From NCBI GenBank assembly GCA_009760855.2, contig WPIO01000020.1:6174001-6238000 (forward strand): a stretch of 64,000 nucleotides of DNA, in the 5' to 3' direction. Positions 21,436 through 34,039 of this stretch are shown here, one piece after another. The DNA is from Cristatella mucedo (lineage: Eukaryota > Bryozoa > Phylactolaemata > Cristatellidae). The notes under the pieces were generated by a model that was not told the DNA's origin, ran no database searches, and saw nothing but the letters and a program-made list of their open reading frames with translations. The position numbers and the translations under genes were made by a program. Within the stretch, counting starts at the first letter, position 1; each line of letters starts with the position of its first letter.

Positions 21436-22510
21436 ATAATAATAATAATCATAATAATAAGTTTTATATAACGCCTTCAGAGAACTCAATCTTTTTCCAG
21501 GTACATTACACTTGCTGCAAAGGAAATACGAGCAAATGATTAGTGGTAGAATTCTCAATGACAACAAGCATAACATAATAGCCCCATGAGCACGTTAAGG
21601 ACGAATCACATGGATCCACTAAATGCCACGATAGTTCTTTAAGATGCGTCTTTAGCTTCTTTTTAAATGCGATTATGTCAGGGATGTCGTGACTTAAGTA
21701 GGAAGTGAGCTCCGAGCCATGGAAGCATTCGAACTAAAGGCACGTTCTCCAAGGAATTTGAGGTTTGTACGAGGTATAGGTGCACGACTAGATTCCGAAA
21801 AGTGAGTGGCACGATGCTTAGCCTGGTAGGGGAGTAGATCTGATAGATCTCATTGGTAGGATGGGGGCCACAGAATGATGAGACCTAAAAGTGAGTGATA
21901 GAACCTTTATGTTGAAGCGTTGCTTGGCATGGAGTCATTGCAGGTCGGCGAGAAGTGGTGTGATGGTGCAACGGCGATGCTCACGACAGACAAGCCTAGC
22001 TGCACAGTTTTGCACCAACTAACTGATTGCACATACCGGCAGGCCAGCAAGCGGTGATTTATATAAGTCGAAACCCGATGTCGCAAATGCATGGGCCAAT
22101 TTAGATGTGGAATGCTTGTTTAAACAAGCCCGAATTTTAGCAATGCTATGCAGCTGAAAGTAGGCAGACTTGCCTGTGGAGCTCATGTGGTCGCCTAATA
22201 AAAAGTTACTTTGGAGCAGGATACCTAGGTTTCATGCAGATTCAATAGTAGATATACTGGCGAGCCAATTGGGAGCGTTTAACTTCCCAATTTCTGAATC
22301 ACTTGTTTTGTCCATAACTAGTAAATTGATTTTATCGTCATTTAATTCAAGAAAGTTTACTACCGTCCACGTGCGGATATTATCAATAAGTGTAGCAATG
22401 GAGTTCAGAGGAGTCGACGTGCTCGAGGGCTGAGAAGGATCAAAGCAAAGGTATAACTGAGTATCATCTGCATAGAAGCTAATGTGATGAGAAAATCGAG
22501 GAATGGGCTC
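21436..22510 (-). mobile_element. LINE family A copy, into reverse transcriptase
   Basis: It runs from the tail (AATAATAATAATCATAATAA) through the 3' UTR, which has an internal deletion near 21580, and the ORF2 C-terminus, up to the FYADDT-type box near 22465-22480. Multiple frameshifts make it inactive. Confidence 0.85.
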
Positions 22511-22829
22511 ATGAGAATAGTTAGCAACTCTTTTATAAGGATCAGAAGCATTCTAGGATGTTACAGAAGGTCTCTTACCAGAGACCCCTTGCGAGTAACT
22601 AACAGGGCTCCAGAAAGGTGGCAGTGGAAATTTCCCGAAATGCATTTGAACTGAGTATTCTGTCACATTGCCAGTCATCTCGGGTGACTAACTTGTGAAT
22701 CATTTATAATTTTCATTTGCTGACAATATATGCTGAAGCTGCGCCTTTTATCAATGATTAATTTAGACGTATTTTTACAGCATTTGCGAGCACTTGGAAA
22801 TATGTCTAGTTCGCCTTATGTATTTGGTA

Positions 22830-22935
22830 AGTCCTGCTGTGTGTGACACTTTATTACCAGCGGTAAGTGGTGGTCTCCATTAAGAGTCCTCTGCCACTAT
22901 GTAAATGAGGCTTTTGAATCAGCTAACCTTTACCT
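22830..22935 (+). mobile_element. SINE-1 3' part
   Basis: It keeps the body (TTTATTACCAGCGG, AAGAGTCCTCTGCCACTATG) and the end (AATCAGCTAACCTTTACC) but has lost the tRNA head. Confidence 0.7.
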
Positions 22936-22939
22936 TGAA

Positions 22940-23460
22940 ATGAATGAAAGCACTCTAAATGCCGATCTAAAGCTACCAATCGACTATTCTATGTGAATGA
23001 TTTCAATATCTTGTGGTAATTGTAAATGCTTTTGACTGTAAATGCATTATAGCTAGAACCCGACTAAGGCACTGGACTCGTCTAGTATTAACTGTAGCTC
23101 AGTTCGCCAATTTTTTTCAACCTAGAAGTAGCTACTTATGGATTGCATGTAGCAGACTTTTGCTGGCTCACGTATCCGGTTTGAGACGGTGATTAAAATA
23201 AAGAAAAATATAAATCTCTATAGTGTATGCTGAGCCGTATGAAACATTAGCGTGTTAAGTCAGCCAAATTATGACAGATGTAAAAGATTATTAGCAGTTC
23301 TTGAGTTTTTTTAAATTTTTTAATCTCTATCTAAGAACTTATAGATGGCCATATCAAGTGCTTGCTAGTTAGTTTCACTTCACGTCCGTTGGTGGACAGA
23401 ATGTACTTACGCTTCGGAGTATATCGCTATCTGTCCAAAACGGGGACAGTTTACTAAAAA
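22940..23460. other. No feature recognised
   Basis: AT-rich, apparently unique sequence. Confidence 0.5.
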
Positions 23461-23461
23461 G

Positions 23462-23645
23462 AAAACCTTAGCTGATTCAAAAGTCTCATTTATATTTTGG
23501 CACAACGGTTAAAATCAATGTAGTACGTACGTACGTACGCACGTATGTATAATACATAGTAGTACGCACTCCCACTGCAGGCTTTGAACCGATAACCTGG
23601 GTCGTGAAGAGCAATAACCTTACCCCTGGGCTAAGAGCCGGGGGG
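23462..23645 (-). mobile_element. SINE-1, reverse, with ACGT-repeat insertion
   Basis: Reverse SINE-1 (TTAGCTGATTCAAAAGTCTC to GCTAAGAGCCGG) whose middle holds an ACGT-repeat tract at 23526-23550. The B box is mutated (TTTGAACC). Confidence 0.72.
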
Positions 23646-23765
23646 GCCCATTTATAGCTGCCATGCTAAGCTATCTTATCATACCTGCTTGCATCAATGT
23701 GGCTTCTATAACTCGCTATTCGTGCTTCTCGGAGCGATTTAGACTGGGCATGTTGTCGAGCGGCA

Positions 23766-23955
23766 GTAATATATAATACAATTTATCTCCATCTGCAACT
23801 GCATAAAAGCCACAAAGACCACATGGATGTTATGCAGGCAAGTTTTGTGTAGCACACATAGAACCTAAATGGCTTCGGGTATGCATGCGGTAATCGACAG
23901 GCTTAATCTTCACCAACAAAAGGAAAGTAGGAAGCTTAGCTGAGTCAGCGAGTTT
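23766..23955 (-). mobile_element. LINE family B 3' end
   Basis: Minus-strand family B 3' UTR: it begins at the tail side (ATTTATCTCCATCTGCAACT) and runs through GGATGTTATGCAGGCAAGTT and GGTATGCATGCGGTAATC. It is more diverged than the copies at 40704, 44930 and 48637. Confidence 0.8.
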
Positions 23956-23959
23956 TTAG

Positions 23960-24335
23960 TGATTTACTGCCAGCTGCGGTCCCTGTGCTTTGCACTAAAA
24001 GCTCCAGGAGCCGCTATACATTGCCTCTGTACCTACCGTACCTCCGTTCGATAAACCTAGAGACGCTTCATTAATCGCCCCAGGTGAACCAGTGAATACG
24101 GGGTGAAGGCAAACATTTTACAAATAGCTACTCTAGATGGGCTGGGTGCAGGCGAAACGTGTAAATACGGCATTGGTGTCATGATGTACTAAGTGGCAGC
24201 AAAAGATTGCGATAGCAGCAATAAGTGAGAGAAATAAGCTGCTGCTTACGTTTCGCACATGTTACGTTTATACGTTTCGTACATATACGTTTCGTACATC
24301 GTAGTTAATTTTATTACTGCGTTGGGTCCACCGAC
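23960..24335. other. No feature recognised
   Basis: Includes a small local repeat of TACGTTTCGTACAT near 24268-24302. Confidence 0.45.
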
Positions 24336-24339
24336 TTGA

Positions 24340-25155
24340 ACAACTACTGGCCTCTTCCAGCCGAGAACAGTGGGCAATCGCTAGAACCATACCTAAAAAG
24401 CCTGCATTAGATACAGAGGTCCTTGCAAACTATCGCCCAATTTCCCCACTTACTTTCTTTTCAAAGACTCCTGAAAAAATTGTTGTAAGCAGCTGGTTGA
24501 AAATATAGAAAAGAATGAAATGTCAGAAACATTTTTATCAGGGTTCAAGATGCAGAATTCTACTGAAACTGCTCTCCGTGTTAACAGTGACATTCTACAT
24601 GGCAACGATGACGGGAATGTCTCTGCCCTAGCTTTGCTAACTCTTTCAGCTGACTTTGAAACCACTGATCACGATGTTCTACTTGAATGATTGAGAACAA
24701 AGATCGGTCTGAGAGACGAGGTACTGGCGTGGTTTTAATCGTACTTGTCTGATTATGTTCAATCAGTGTAGTGTGGGCGTCAGGTTTCACACGCCAGACG
24801 ATTCACATGTGAAGTCCCTCAAGGGTCCGTCCTCGGTCCCTTGCTGCTCTCCATTTATACTCAACCTCTGGGAAAAGTGATTAAGGCCCATGAAATAGGA
24901 TATCACTTTTATGCCGACGATACTCAGCTGTATTTGTCATTTAAGCCGTCTGAATCTGCAGCAGCAACTGAGAAACTGAATGCCTGCCTTGCCGACACTC
25001 GATCATATATGGCGGAAAACTTCTTGAACTAAATGACGAAAAAAGCATTCTGCTGCTCATAGGACACCCTAAGCGTGTGGCTGGATTAAATGCTTTGCTC
25101 TTCTAATAGATGATGATGTTGTGCGACCGTCGCCACGTGCTCGAAATTTAGGTCA
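24340..25155 (+). mobile_element. LINE family B reverse transcriptase fragment
   Basis: The only piece that shows the front of the family B reverse transcriptase. It reads PALDTEVLANYRPISPLTFF near 24398-24460, then after frameshifts [20 protein letters not shown] near 24814, and the intact catalytic box [12 protein letters not shown] at about 24907-24942. The frame closes at 25032 and the match fades near 25155 at the RPSPRARNLG region, so the 3' part of the element is missing. That is unusual for LINE truncation and implies deletion or recombination. Confidence 0.88.
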
Positions 25156-25159
25156 AAGG

Positions 25160-27085
25160 ACAGATAATTTAAACCCAAACCAGGTGGCAGCAGGATCGTT
25201 CACAATTCGCGACGAGACTTTTTAGGTGAAATATTATTGAGACTGACCGCCTCTGGTCACTGTATTTTGAAATTTCTATAGATAAATTGATTTCTTCCAG
25301 ATGGTACTCTTACTTCATCAAATTTAATTAAGACACTGAAAGATCTTTTCCAATTGATTCCAATAAAATAGAACCAGCAGCCAAAAAACGACCAATAGCC
25401 AGAACTGGTCTTTCAATTATTTAAAAATTGGGCAAATAGTTTCTAAGTGGTTGCTGTCTTTCCAGTATTCCTGACGCAACCTATAGAATGCTACCCCTGT
25501 TATGTGAATGGAACTAGCGGTCTTTCTAAGTCTGTTATGTACCTCGATGGCATCGAAATAGATTAAAAATGTATGCCGTAGCGGCCTTTACTCTGCTAAG
25601 CTACCAATGGCAAATCTGGAGCCCAATCTCACAATCTTAAAAAAAAACTCGTAGTCTTGCCTCTGACATATTCCACGGACCGATCGTGGAGTTACTTGCA
25701 AAGTCTGTATACGTCAGCACTGTATAATGCCTTGTGTAATCCTCAGTAAAGCAGGAAGAGCCAAATCTAACGATCAATAGCTGGATAGATGGTGTGGGTA
25801 ATGGCTCAATGTGTGTTCCAATATACTGACAGCTGACAAGAACCTTTGATTGAGACGTTGTAACTCAAAGGCAATCAATTGCATCTTTGTATGGTACTTC
25901 TTATTTCCTCACGAGACCTAGCACTTATTTTATAATTACCATCATCAGCCAAGTCAAATTCATATGAGCCATCATGGTGATGCAAGATGATCCAGCACAT
26001 TGTTCAATGTAAATTCGTGACATACAAGCCTGAAGCGAGCTAGACTACTTTTCCTCACAGGGCCATACTGAAGTAATATGCATCTAAACTGCGTACCATC
26101 TATCGTGCACTGACTGATTATGGCTGAGTATTAGTTGCATGCACATAGTTTTAAAGCGCTCACAATATGGTGCAAATGTCAGCAAGGCCAGGCTAAACTC
26201 TCCTTTTTTAACTGGTATGTGTTGAAGTTTATCTCGTGTGGATTAACAAGTACAATGCAGGTGTTAATTCATTATTTTCGGAAAATCATTTGTGCGAATG
26301 TAGCCACACCTGTACACAGCACTTTATGTTCGATATTGCAAAATTTTCCCGTACCTCTGTTTAGTCAGTTCGCTTGCCTCGCCAGCATAGTCATCTATGC
26401 CAGTAGACTCCATTCCTACAATTCGTTGCAGAACCTCAATGCGAGCATTAAAGTGTGTCACAGCCACCCTCATCCTTAAATTACAGTCCCTCTCAAAGAA
26501 TATTTCTGGCCCATAAGAACCTATTCCTAGTGGCCAACTTGTGTACTGAACAGATCTGATATTGCAATACATAAATAGTGTAATAAGCATGTCTTTGGTC
26601 TCGGGCTTTGTCGCTGCACTTTTCCTACGGGTGTTGCTAGACAGCCCATTAAGAAATTAATACCAGAACAAGAGAGATCGAGCATATTTCGCCCAGTCTC
26701 CACACTACCGCTCCTATATTAAACTATGGAGCAAGTTGTGATATATCAGCTGAACTCGTACATTGACACTTCAAGCCTAGCCAGTTCTAGGCTGATTTTT
26801 GGAGCTAATCTCTTGAGTAAGTTAGTATTGCTTTGGGTATGTAACGACCTCAGCAATGCAACTTTGGTAAATTCTTTCTCTCCCTGCTTGTTTCGCTTGA
26901 TCTTTAAGCAGCATGTGATACTATTGATGGCCAAGTCTTTCTCGTGCCTGTCACAACATTGCTGAGCATCATTGGCACTGCACTGAAATGGCCTAGGTCC
27001 TATTTCAGTTGAACAATCCCAATTTCAGCCCAGAACGCAGACTTATTGTCAAAAGGCAACGTTCACGAGCCCAACCACCTTAATT
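25160..27085. other. No feature recognised
   Basis: Nearly 2 kb of apparently unique, AT-rich sequence. Open frames present (for example 26135-26479) show no recognisable domain and no convincing splice context. Confidence 0.45.
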
Positions 27086-27089
27086 GTAT

Positions 27090-27185
27090 GTAATTATAAT
27101 ATTATAATAACACGTGTGCTATGGAACCCTCAGAGAACCAATTCTCTTTCTAGGCATTTCACATTTGCTGCCAAGGAAGCATGAC
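27090..27185 (-). mobile_element. LINE family A 3'-end remnant
   Basis: ATAATATTATAATAACAC tail and mutated stem-loop, ending at the CAAGGAAGCATGA motif. It lies head to head with the plus-strand copy that follows. Confidence 0.72.
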
Positions 27186-27284
27186 CGAGGTGCCCAGGCG
27201 CTCTGTGATTGGTCTCGTTCTTCTCTGCAAAATCCATTCACCCTCATGTCGGTTTAATCATCAAGAAAATCTAAGCATTCATTT

Positions 27285-28250
27285 AATGCAGATTGCACAC
27301 CACTGTACCAATGCTTTCTATCTCTCACAGCCTTCAAGCACGTCAAACTCTTCCAACTCTCTAGCAGCATGTATGGCTGATGTCCGGACATGGATGGCAG
27401 CAACATTTCTCAAATTAAAAAACAATAAAAACAATTTAAAAGACACGGACAGAACCAGTGTGCCTCAGAAATTGAAAAGCTTGAAGTTCAATAACGGCTG
27501 TGCCTGAATACCTCCTGTGGCATATGCACGAAATCTAGGCATCCTATTCTAAAGGGGCATGTCTAGAGACAACGTTGACCTCACTGTAAAGGTCCCTACT
27601 TTCAGGTTCATAATATTGTAGAAAACTTGGACCTGCTTAGACAGGGATGCCACAACCTAGTTGGTTCACGCATTTGGGACATCAAATCTCGAATTCTATA
27701 AGTCGGTGCCTGCAGTTAAACAGACCTATGCACACAGGCGAAGTTGCCATATTAGACCACTTGTCACCGACCTGCACTGGCTGTCCGTCAAGCAACTTTT
27801 ATTCAATATGTCCCTTCATTTTCTGGCTCAAGCCAACCTATCAAAACTACTCTGCAACCAGGTTAGTATATTACCAGCTGCTCTTCTGACTCAAATCAAG
27901 GTCTTCCTCGAACCGACTTCAAATTCTTTGTTGACCGTAACTTTAGTTCGTAAGTTCCCACAGCCTGGAACTCACCGCCTACTGATGTCACGGCATCACC
28001 TGACTGGACATTTGAAAATGAGATAAAACGTGCTGGTTCCTGAGAGCATTACCTAGGTTACACATTCATTTCTCATTAGCGTGTTTTGCATAATGACAAT
28101 TTGGAAGTAACAGATAACCGTATCATGCATGTAGACTCTGCACATATTACCAGTAACCAAATGGTCATGCTTCCTTTACATGAAATGTAAGGTGCCATAA
28201 AAAAGATCAAGCTCTCTGAGGGCGATTTACAAATGTATTATTATTATTAA
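27285..28250 (+). mobile_element. LINE family A copy, reverse transcriptase to tail
   Basis: From a degraded catalytic region near 27290-27330, the frame reads SSTSNSSNSLAACMADVRTW and MAATFLKLK, then the ORF2 C-terminus in shifting frames (RPLVTDLHWLSVKQ near 27755), the 3' UTR and a tail ending ATTATTATTA at 28250. Confidence 0.83.
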
Positions 28251-28526
28251 TGGTATGTGGTAGCGCTATAAAAATAAATTATATCATATTTTACATGCAG
28301 CATAATCCCAAGAATTACTGAACTGAGTAAGACCATAGCCAGATTGAACCATAAAGATGGCTTGAGCAAAGTATTTTAAGAAGCAAAAATATCAATTTAC
28401 TGTAACTATCCAACAAAGTTCATTATTAATTAGCAGCAAATGTAAATATCCACTCACTCGATGACATCATTTCTATCGCGCCATAGCGTCTTTTACTCCC
28501 CCTATCCAACATAAAAAACACCATTA

Positions 28527-28616
28527 CCATTTGCAGCAAATGTAAAGCGCCTAGAGAGAGATTAAGTTCTCTCAGGGCGCTTTATCGAGTGCATTATTAT
28601 TATAATTATTATTTTT
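28527..28616 (+). mobile_element. LINE family A 3' end, very short copy
   Basis: About 90 bases, TTTGCAGCAAATGTAAAGCG through a near-perfect stem-loop to an AT-rich tail. It is the same extreme truncation as 13592-13680. Confidence 0.87.
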
Positions 28617-28617
28617 A

Positions 28618-28690
28618 TTACCTGCTGTAGAACTCGATTCCACGACTCGGGTCCTGAGGCACAGCTTTGACTGGGCCAAAGCTAAGAGAA
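28618..28690 (-). mobile_element. SINE-1 head fragment, reverse
   Basis: It carries AACTCGATTCCACGACTCGG and GTCCTGAGG-type stem remains. It abuts the LINE tail just as the SINE at 13684 does. Confidence 0.5.
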
Positions 28691-29307
28691 AGCCCACGAA
28701 GTTTGCTAGATACTCTGGCCTGCCAACAGCCTATGAAGAACTAAGTTCTTTGCCACCAGCTCTGGGATGTGCTGACCAGAGTGAAGAATGTGCACCGACT
28801 GGGCCTGAATGATCAGATGCAGAGAAGTACGGATGCATAGACCGGGTGAAGTTGATGGGGGTAGATCTGATGGAGGTAGGCTGATTTGGGCACTCTGCCG
28901 ATACCTACCAATCACGCTTAAAACGTTCCAGACTGCCAGATACTTGAGAGGACCTGAAATGTTTGCACTTGCCCATGACCCGAATAAGTTCTGCTTATAA
29001 GGAAGAAACTTAAGGAATCTGGTCGCACTGTTTAATAAGGGTAGATAGGACAGCCGAATGAGCATAGTATTGAAAACTAGAGGTCGTTAAATTGTTGCAA
29101 AAACATGATTTCATTATTATACCTAAATGAAACACAGTAGAATGTTTTTGAAGATTGTGAACGTTAAGGGCGTGCCCATCGTAGCATCTGCCTCTAGCTA
29201 ATCGATTGCAATCAAAAGTGAGTCTTTTGGCTAAATATTTGGTAGCCTATGTATTTTCCTGAAGAAGCGCATATAAGTAGTGTTTGTTATGTAGCCAGCA
29301 TTTTAAC

Positions 29308-30630
29308 GGTAATAATAATAATAATAACAACACACTTGATAAAACGCCCTCAGAGATCTCAATATCTTTCTAGGCGCTTTAAATTTGCTGCAAAGGAAGC
29401 ATGATTGAATGGTTAGTAGTAGCATGCTCAATGAACAACAAGAATAAAAGTTAGGGGTGAAATGCACAGGATCAGCATACAAGTGGGTTAGTGGCAGCAA
29501 TTACAGCGTCAGCATGCATAAGCACATAAAGAACAAATCACAGGGACCCACTAAATGCTGATGTAAATAGGTGCGTTTTTAATTTCTTTTTAAATATAGT
29601 CAAGTCAATAATGTCGTGGCGGAAGTCAGTGTGAGTTCAAAGCTTTTGGAGCATGCGAACTAAAGGCAAGGTCTCCAAAGGATTCGAGGTTTGTAAAGGT
29701 ATAGGTAAACAGTTAGATTCCGAAAAGCAGATAGTACAATGCTTGGCCTGTTAGGGCAGTAGATCTGATAGGTAGGCTGGCACCAAATAATGAAGGGACA
29801 TGAAAGCGAGTGACGAAATCTTGAAGTCGATGTGTTGCTTGACTGGCAGCCAGTGCAGAAGTGGTAGGATGTGGCAACTGCGACGCTCGAGACAGACAAG
29901 CCTGGCTGCAGAGTTTTGCAGCAGCCGTAAGCACCTAAGTGCATAGGCAGGTAGACCGGCAAGCAGTGAGTTACAGAAGTCAAGACGGGATGTCATAAAT
30001 GCATGGACCAATTTTGATCTGGCATCCTGGTCTAAACGAGCTAGAATGTTAGCAATGTTATGTAGCTGAAAGTAAACAGGCTTGATTGTGGAGCTGATGG
30101 GGTCGTCTAACGAACGGTCACTTTGGAACATGACACCTATATTTCGTGCAGATTCGACAAAAGATATGCTGGTAGAGTCGATTTGAGCATCCGTCAGCAT
30201 TTTCAATTTCTGAATCACGCTAGGTTTGCTCATAACCAGTGAGTTGGTTTTATCATAATTTAGTTAAAGAAAATTTGCTGCCACCCATGTGTGTATATCA
30301 TCAATACATGTAGCTAGGGAGTCAAGAGAATCCGCTGTGCTGGGGCTGGGAGGAATCAAAGCAAAGTATCAGCTGCATAGAAGTGAACGCCTAGATTGGG
30401 CTTGGCAATCACATCGGCAAGAGGAAGAGTGTAAACCACGAAAAGAACAGGAACAAGCACAGAGCCCTGAGGTACCTCAGATTTCAGAGGTTCCTCGGAT
30501 GATCTTTGTCCATTCACATCAATACTCTGGATTCTAATACTGAGACAGGACCGGAGCAATTGCAATGCAGCGCCAATAATGCCCAGGCGAGATGAGAGGC
30601 ACTCAAGAAGAACTAGGTGGTCGATAGTAT
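29308..30630 (-). mobile_element. Longest LINE family A copy
   Basis: It runs from the ATT-repeat tail (29310) through the 3' UTR and ORF2 C-terminus to the front of the palm domain. A 160-codon uninterrupted frame (29751-30233) has [34 protein letters not shown] and [20 protein letters not shown] second frame (30356-30565) has [14 protein letters not shown] and the catalytic box as FYAADT. The first catalytic Asp of the usual FYADDT is therefore Ala, and the enzyme would be dead. Confidence 0.93.
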
Positions 30631-30891
30631 TATATATTTTAAATTATAGCACTATATTATTCTACTATATGATAGGCTATTGACAGAATCCTGGAGGTAA
30701 AACTATGGCAGACCATCTCTTAGATGCCATAGTCCGTCAAACCATATAAACCGAACTGTTCTAAATAATCCTATTGGAGCTCTATCAAAACCGAATCCGG
30801 AAGAAACGGCTACAGCAACGTCGCAAAAAATGTTTTCCCCAGTTTGACCTGGGTCAGCAGCTGCTCTTGGGTCTTTCTTTCTTGAGTTTTC

Positions 30892-31065
30892 TCAACTTTT
30901 TGGGATGAAAGGGTTCATTTTGAACTCTTCACGAGTGAAGAAACTTGTAGGAAATTCATAGTTGGCGTTCTTATTGGTATGTAAGACGCCACTCAATGCT
31001 GGCCTTTCATTTCGAATGTTGATATTTAGACTGCTACATGCTGCCCAAGTGCTAGAATGGTCATC
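30892..31065 (-). CDS. Candidate last coding exon, possibly bestrophin exon 12
   Basis: Minus-strand frame of 57 codons plus TGA, starting DDHSSTWAACSSLNINIRN and ending EEFKMNPFIPKS. The acceptor (ACTGCTGAG) has a poor pyrimidine tract. It joins in phase with the exon at 31254-31351. The composition looks like a real disordered tail. Assignment to the bestrophin gene rests only on strand, order and phase. It could instead be the end of another minus-strand gene. Confidence 0.35.
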   Translation of the reverse strand, partial: DDHSSTWAACSSLNINIRNERPALSGVLHTNKNANYEFPTSFFTREEFKMNPFIPKS

Positions 31066-31253
31066 CTCAGCAGTTTTCAAAGATTTTCAGACCATGTCAC
31101 TGGGCAACATACGTCTGCAAAAGTAAGGTCCTGAATACAACACTCAAGACGAGTAATTAAGGCACAATAGCAGAATGCTTAGCATTGGTATGGTACCTTT
31201 CGAGTGACTGACAGCGATGCTTAAGGATTGGCTTTAATCTTCGTAGGATTCAC

Positions 31254-31351
31254 CAATTCGGGTGATTGAACTTCGAGCTGGGATTCGTCCAGACTAGACC
31301 TGTACATGTTGTATATGCGAAAGCTGTCAATTGGGCTTTTGGGAATCGTCG
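31254..31351 (-). CDS. Candidate exon, possibly bestrophin exon 11
   Basis: A 98-nt exon with a very strong acceptor (TTTTCTTTTTACAG) and a plausible donor (GAATTG|GTGAAT). The open frame reads TIPKSPIDSFRIYNMYRSSL, then DESQLEVQSPEL. It enters with two bases of a split codon and leaves in phase 0, fitting both proposed neighbours. Confidence 0.4.
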
Positions 31352-31359
31352 CTGTAAAA

Positions 31360-32050
31360 AGAAAATCGGCATCCCATGACCGAACCAGCTCACATCATAA
31401 GGTCATTACTTGTAGATAGCTATGCCTGCACTAGAACGGCTGACTGGAGAGCGATTTATCGAGACGAAAACTGAAGCAATAACTAATGCTCATTAAGAAA
31501 ACCTTGCAAAATTTCACCTCATCAGACTACCTATGCAATAATATTTCTTGGTAAAAACACAGGCAGCTCAGCTGCAAGCCAATACTTACTATATACTTAC
31601 TCAGCTGCAAGCCAACACTATAGCTATACACATCGTACAGGCATTCGGGGACCACCTTACCCTTTAACCCGCGAGCAGCAGAAGAGGAGCTTCAAAGGAA
31701 CCATAGTAAGTAATCAGATTTAACAAGGAAAACAGCTTACCCCGTGGAAAATCGCAGTAAATTTCAGCGCCTTACATTGCAATGCCAGCACAAGTAACCG
31801 GCAGCCTAGCTGATCAAACCACCGTGCTGTCGGGACAAGGCTCGAACCAGTGAATTGGGTCGCAAAGTGCTCGAAACTTACATTCAGTCTGTGCATGTAG
31901 ATTTTGTCTTAATTAAGGCGTTTGCTGAGCTTTGAGAAAAAGATTCACTCAAGCATCTTCAGGCTTTTCAAGCTGTGCCTTTAATCGCATCCATCGTTTC
32001 CGTTGGGTTTTGGCAATGGACAGCTAAGCGGCTTCCTTGCCATTTTTGTT
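31360..32050. other. No feature recognised
   Basis: Apparently unique sequence. A short local duplication of ACTTACT and CAGCTGCAAGCCAA occurs near 31560-31620. Confidence 0.4.
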
Positions 32051-32053
32051 GCA

Positions 32054-32214
32054 GTTTTTCGGTATTTACATATCCCTTGGTATGAAAGATTCAAGAAGGA
32101 GGGGAACAGCAGATTTTTCACAGAAATTGATTGCTCTGAATCATCTGAGTGGTCCTTTGAAGCTCTACCAGCTTTGATTACCATTGATCATCAAAGGACT
32201 ACCTTAGCTTTATA
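32054..32214 (+). CDS. Candidate terminal exon, unidentified plus-strand gene
   Basis: After a good acceptor (CCATTTTTGTTGCAG) the frame reads FRYLHIPWYERFKKEGNSRF, then FTEIDCSESSEW and SFEALPALITIDHQ, and stops at 32212-32214. The aromatic and charged composition is protein-like, but I cannot name a family and found no upstream exon. Confidence 0.3.
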
Positions 32215-32252
32215 GAGGTTGACTTTCAATAGAAATTCTTTAGCTACTACAG

Positions 32253-32582
32253 CAGTGGTTCTCAACCTGTGAGTCGCGACCGCTTAGGGAGTCGATCGAC
32301 CTTTTCACAGGGGTTGCCTAAGACTATCGGAAAACTCACAGCCTTAAATTCCACATTCTTGGCACTGCACTTAATCTAAAAAATGTAGCATACGAGCTGA
32401 TTAGCATTACTTATATGCACGATTGTAGGCAGCACAAGCTCGTGAAGTAACGTGTTTACACGAGCTAATTTGACTTTTCAATATTTCAGCAGTAGAGCCT
32501 TACCAGATTTGACCACACTTGCAGCAGGAAATTTTTTATTGCCAGGTGAAAGAGCGGGTGTCATAAACTAGGTCGAGAACTG
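32253..32582 (+). mobile_element. Decayed SPIN-like hAT element
   Basis: The left end, CAGTGGTTCTCAACCTGTGA with GTCGCGAC, then TCGACCTTTTCACAGGGGTT and CCTAAGACTATCGGAAAAC, matches the element at 12841. The middle is unrelated to it. A possible right end (AGGTCGAGAACTG, 32570-32582) is weak, so the right boundary is tentative. Confidence 0.6.
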
Positions 32583-32589
32583 GATCCAT

Positions 32590-33503
<914 letters not shown>

Positions 33504-33900
33504 CCAGCTTATGCGTTGCGCGGTTGTAAATTTCAAAGAGCTCGAGTTTTAGTGAAAAGGTTGGCTGCTGGGGTTTAGGGTCCAACACCCGGCCTCTGCC
33601 GCCTGGTTGATAGTGCTCGACAGTGCTTATATAGGGTGGTTCCATGCAGGCAGCTGGCTGAACCGCTGCCCCTGTACCAAATAAGTATTCGAAAAAAGTT
33701 CCGCCACCTTCCAGGCAGTTGCACTGGGTTGTTATCCTCCAGCCAAACGGAATGAACCCCAAACGGAGTAATTGAGCCTTGAAATACACTTTTCTTTATA
33801 TACAGAAGCTGGCAGCTTCTATTCTCTATTCCTGGCCAGACAAAGGGGGGGGGTCATAAAGAATCGTGGAAGGCAGACTTCATGCTAAAAAAATACACAC

Positions 33901-34037
33901 CAAAACAAACATGTATGCTTGTTTTTGGGTCGCCAATAAATACTTTCCCAATGCTTCGCATAACTTGGGTAAGCCTGGTGTGATAAAAACCCTCCTTTAA
34001 TCCTGATGATGATGTCGCCATGCCAGCGGCAGCCATA
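33901..34037 (-). CDS. Candidate exon, possibly bestrophin exon 10
   Basis: A 137-nt exon with acceptor GATCTTTGCAG and donor TTTG|GTGTGT. Joined to bestrophin exon 9 (which ends in GA) it gives Asp and then MAAAGMATSSSGLKEGFYHT, RLTQVMRSIGKVFIGDPKTS and IHVCF, and it leaves in the phase required by the exon at 31254-31351. Bestrophin tails are poorly conserved, so homology cannot decide. The donor is weaker than those of exons 1-9. An alternative end of the exon at CAT|GTTTGT would break the phase. Confidence 0.38.
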
Positions 34038-34039
34038 CT

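Noticed and set aside
28706-29065. 119-codon minus-strand frame
   Set aside because: Compositionally plausible, but it has no known motif, no splice support and no start context. It is left uncalled.
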